From Pegea sp. RAD2-039 (Eukaryota; Chordata; Thaliacea; Salpida; Salpidae), in assembly GCA_034620365.1 (NCBI GenBank), contig JAQGEQ010000003.1:372001-436000 (forward strand): a stretch of 64,000 nucleotides of DNA, given 5' to 3'. This document shows, one piece after another, positions 63,661 through 64,000 of this stretch (positions are counted from its first letter, which is position 1; each line of letters starts with the position of its first letter). Under the pieces are notes generated by a model. The model saw only the letters and a list, made by a program, of their open reading frames with translations. It was not told the origin of the DNA and ran no database searches. A program made the translations under genes and the position numbers.

Positions 63661-64000
63661 TTTCTTCACTCAAGCCTATAGTTATTTTTTAAACAAACTA
63701 TTTCAATAATTTTTCTACTTTTTAATAATTTCAATTATCACTAATAATTTGTGTTCTTTGTAATTTTTAATTTTTTGTCATTTTATTTTTCAGTGCAAGA
63801 ACCGTGATTAAAATGTCTAATTGAATTTTCTGCAGATTATTGTTCTTTGTCAAGTTTTGATCCTTTTACTTGTAAATAAATTATTTCTTGTTATTTCAGA
63901 ATCATCATTTCTTAATTAAGTTTTTTTCATTTTGAAATAATAAAACTTGATTTTGTCACTAAATTCAATTACTAAGATACTAAAATTATTAGATTGTTTT
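63661..64000. other. CRAT 3' flank to window edge
   Basis: AT-rich 3' region with several AATAAA polyadenylation-type signals (for example near 63876 and 63939). No further gene seen. Confidence 0.5.

Overview
The window looks like nuclear DNA of an invertebrate animal. It is strongly AT-rich (about three quarters A+T by eye). Its genes have canonical animal-type introns, many only 43-60 nt long. The families are metazoan: DLGAP/GKAP, UBTD, a four-MBT protein, SUEL rhamnose-binding lectin domains, METTL21, SULT-type sulfotransferase, Aurora kinase and AMDHD1. It also carries CR1/Jockey-type LINEs and a tRNA-derived SINE that shares a LINE tail. I cannot fix the phylum from the sequence. Nothing is prokaryotic: there are no operons, Shine-Dalgarno sites or CRISPR arrays.

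Layout, left to right: a degraded reverse-transcriptase-like fossil (1-585); LACTB, plus (1104-3366); a short DLGAP/HURP-like GKAP-domain gene, minus (5386-7934), with a cluster of TGACGTCA palindromes at its 3' end; a 4.3-kb gene-poor stretch; UBTD, minus (12276-15001); a decayed inverted copy of half an MBT gene (16732-17734); ribulose-phosphate 3-epimerase, plus (19057-20160); imidazolonepropionase AMDHD1, plus (21186-22880); a 13-exon membrane-anchored protein with lipoxygenase-like motifs, minus (24095-27619); the intact four-MBT gene, minus (34098-36929), with a tandemly duplicated exon; a three-domain SUEL lectin, minus (38105-40053), built from near-identical tandem units; LINE pieces; an inverted repeat of about 2.0 kb (45275-47297 and 52716-54737), each arm carrying a complete sulfotransferase gene, around METTL21 and a truncated SLC43-like transporter; an intronless Aurora kinase, minus (57147-58064); and an intronless carnitine acetyltransferase, plus (61777-63660).

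The genes do not form one pathway. They are ordinary independent housekeeping, chromatin, signalling and secreted-protein genes: pentose phosphate (RPE), histidine breakdown (AMDHD1), acyl-carnitine exchange (CRAT), mitochondrial peptidase-like (LACTB), Polycomb-type chromatin reading (MBT) and mitosis (AURK, possibly the HURP-like GKAP protein). Exon structures were assembled by hand from splice signals, reading-frame continuity and remembered family sequences. Phases were checked for every gene called complete. No alignment or database search was run.

Most worth following up: the lipoxygenase-like membrane protein, the Aurora kinase lacking the usual activation-loop threonine, the in-frame duplicated MBT exon, the sulfotransferase inverted repeat, and the SINE/LINE pair.
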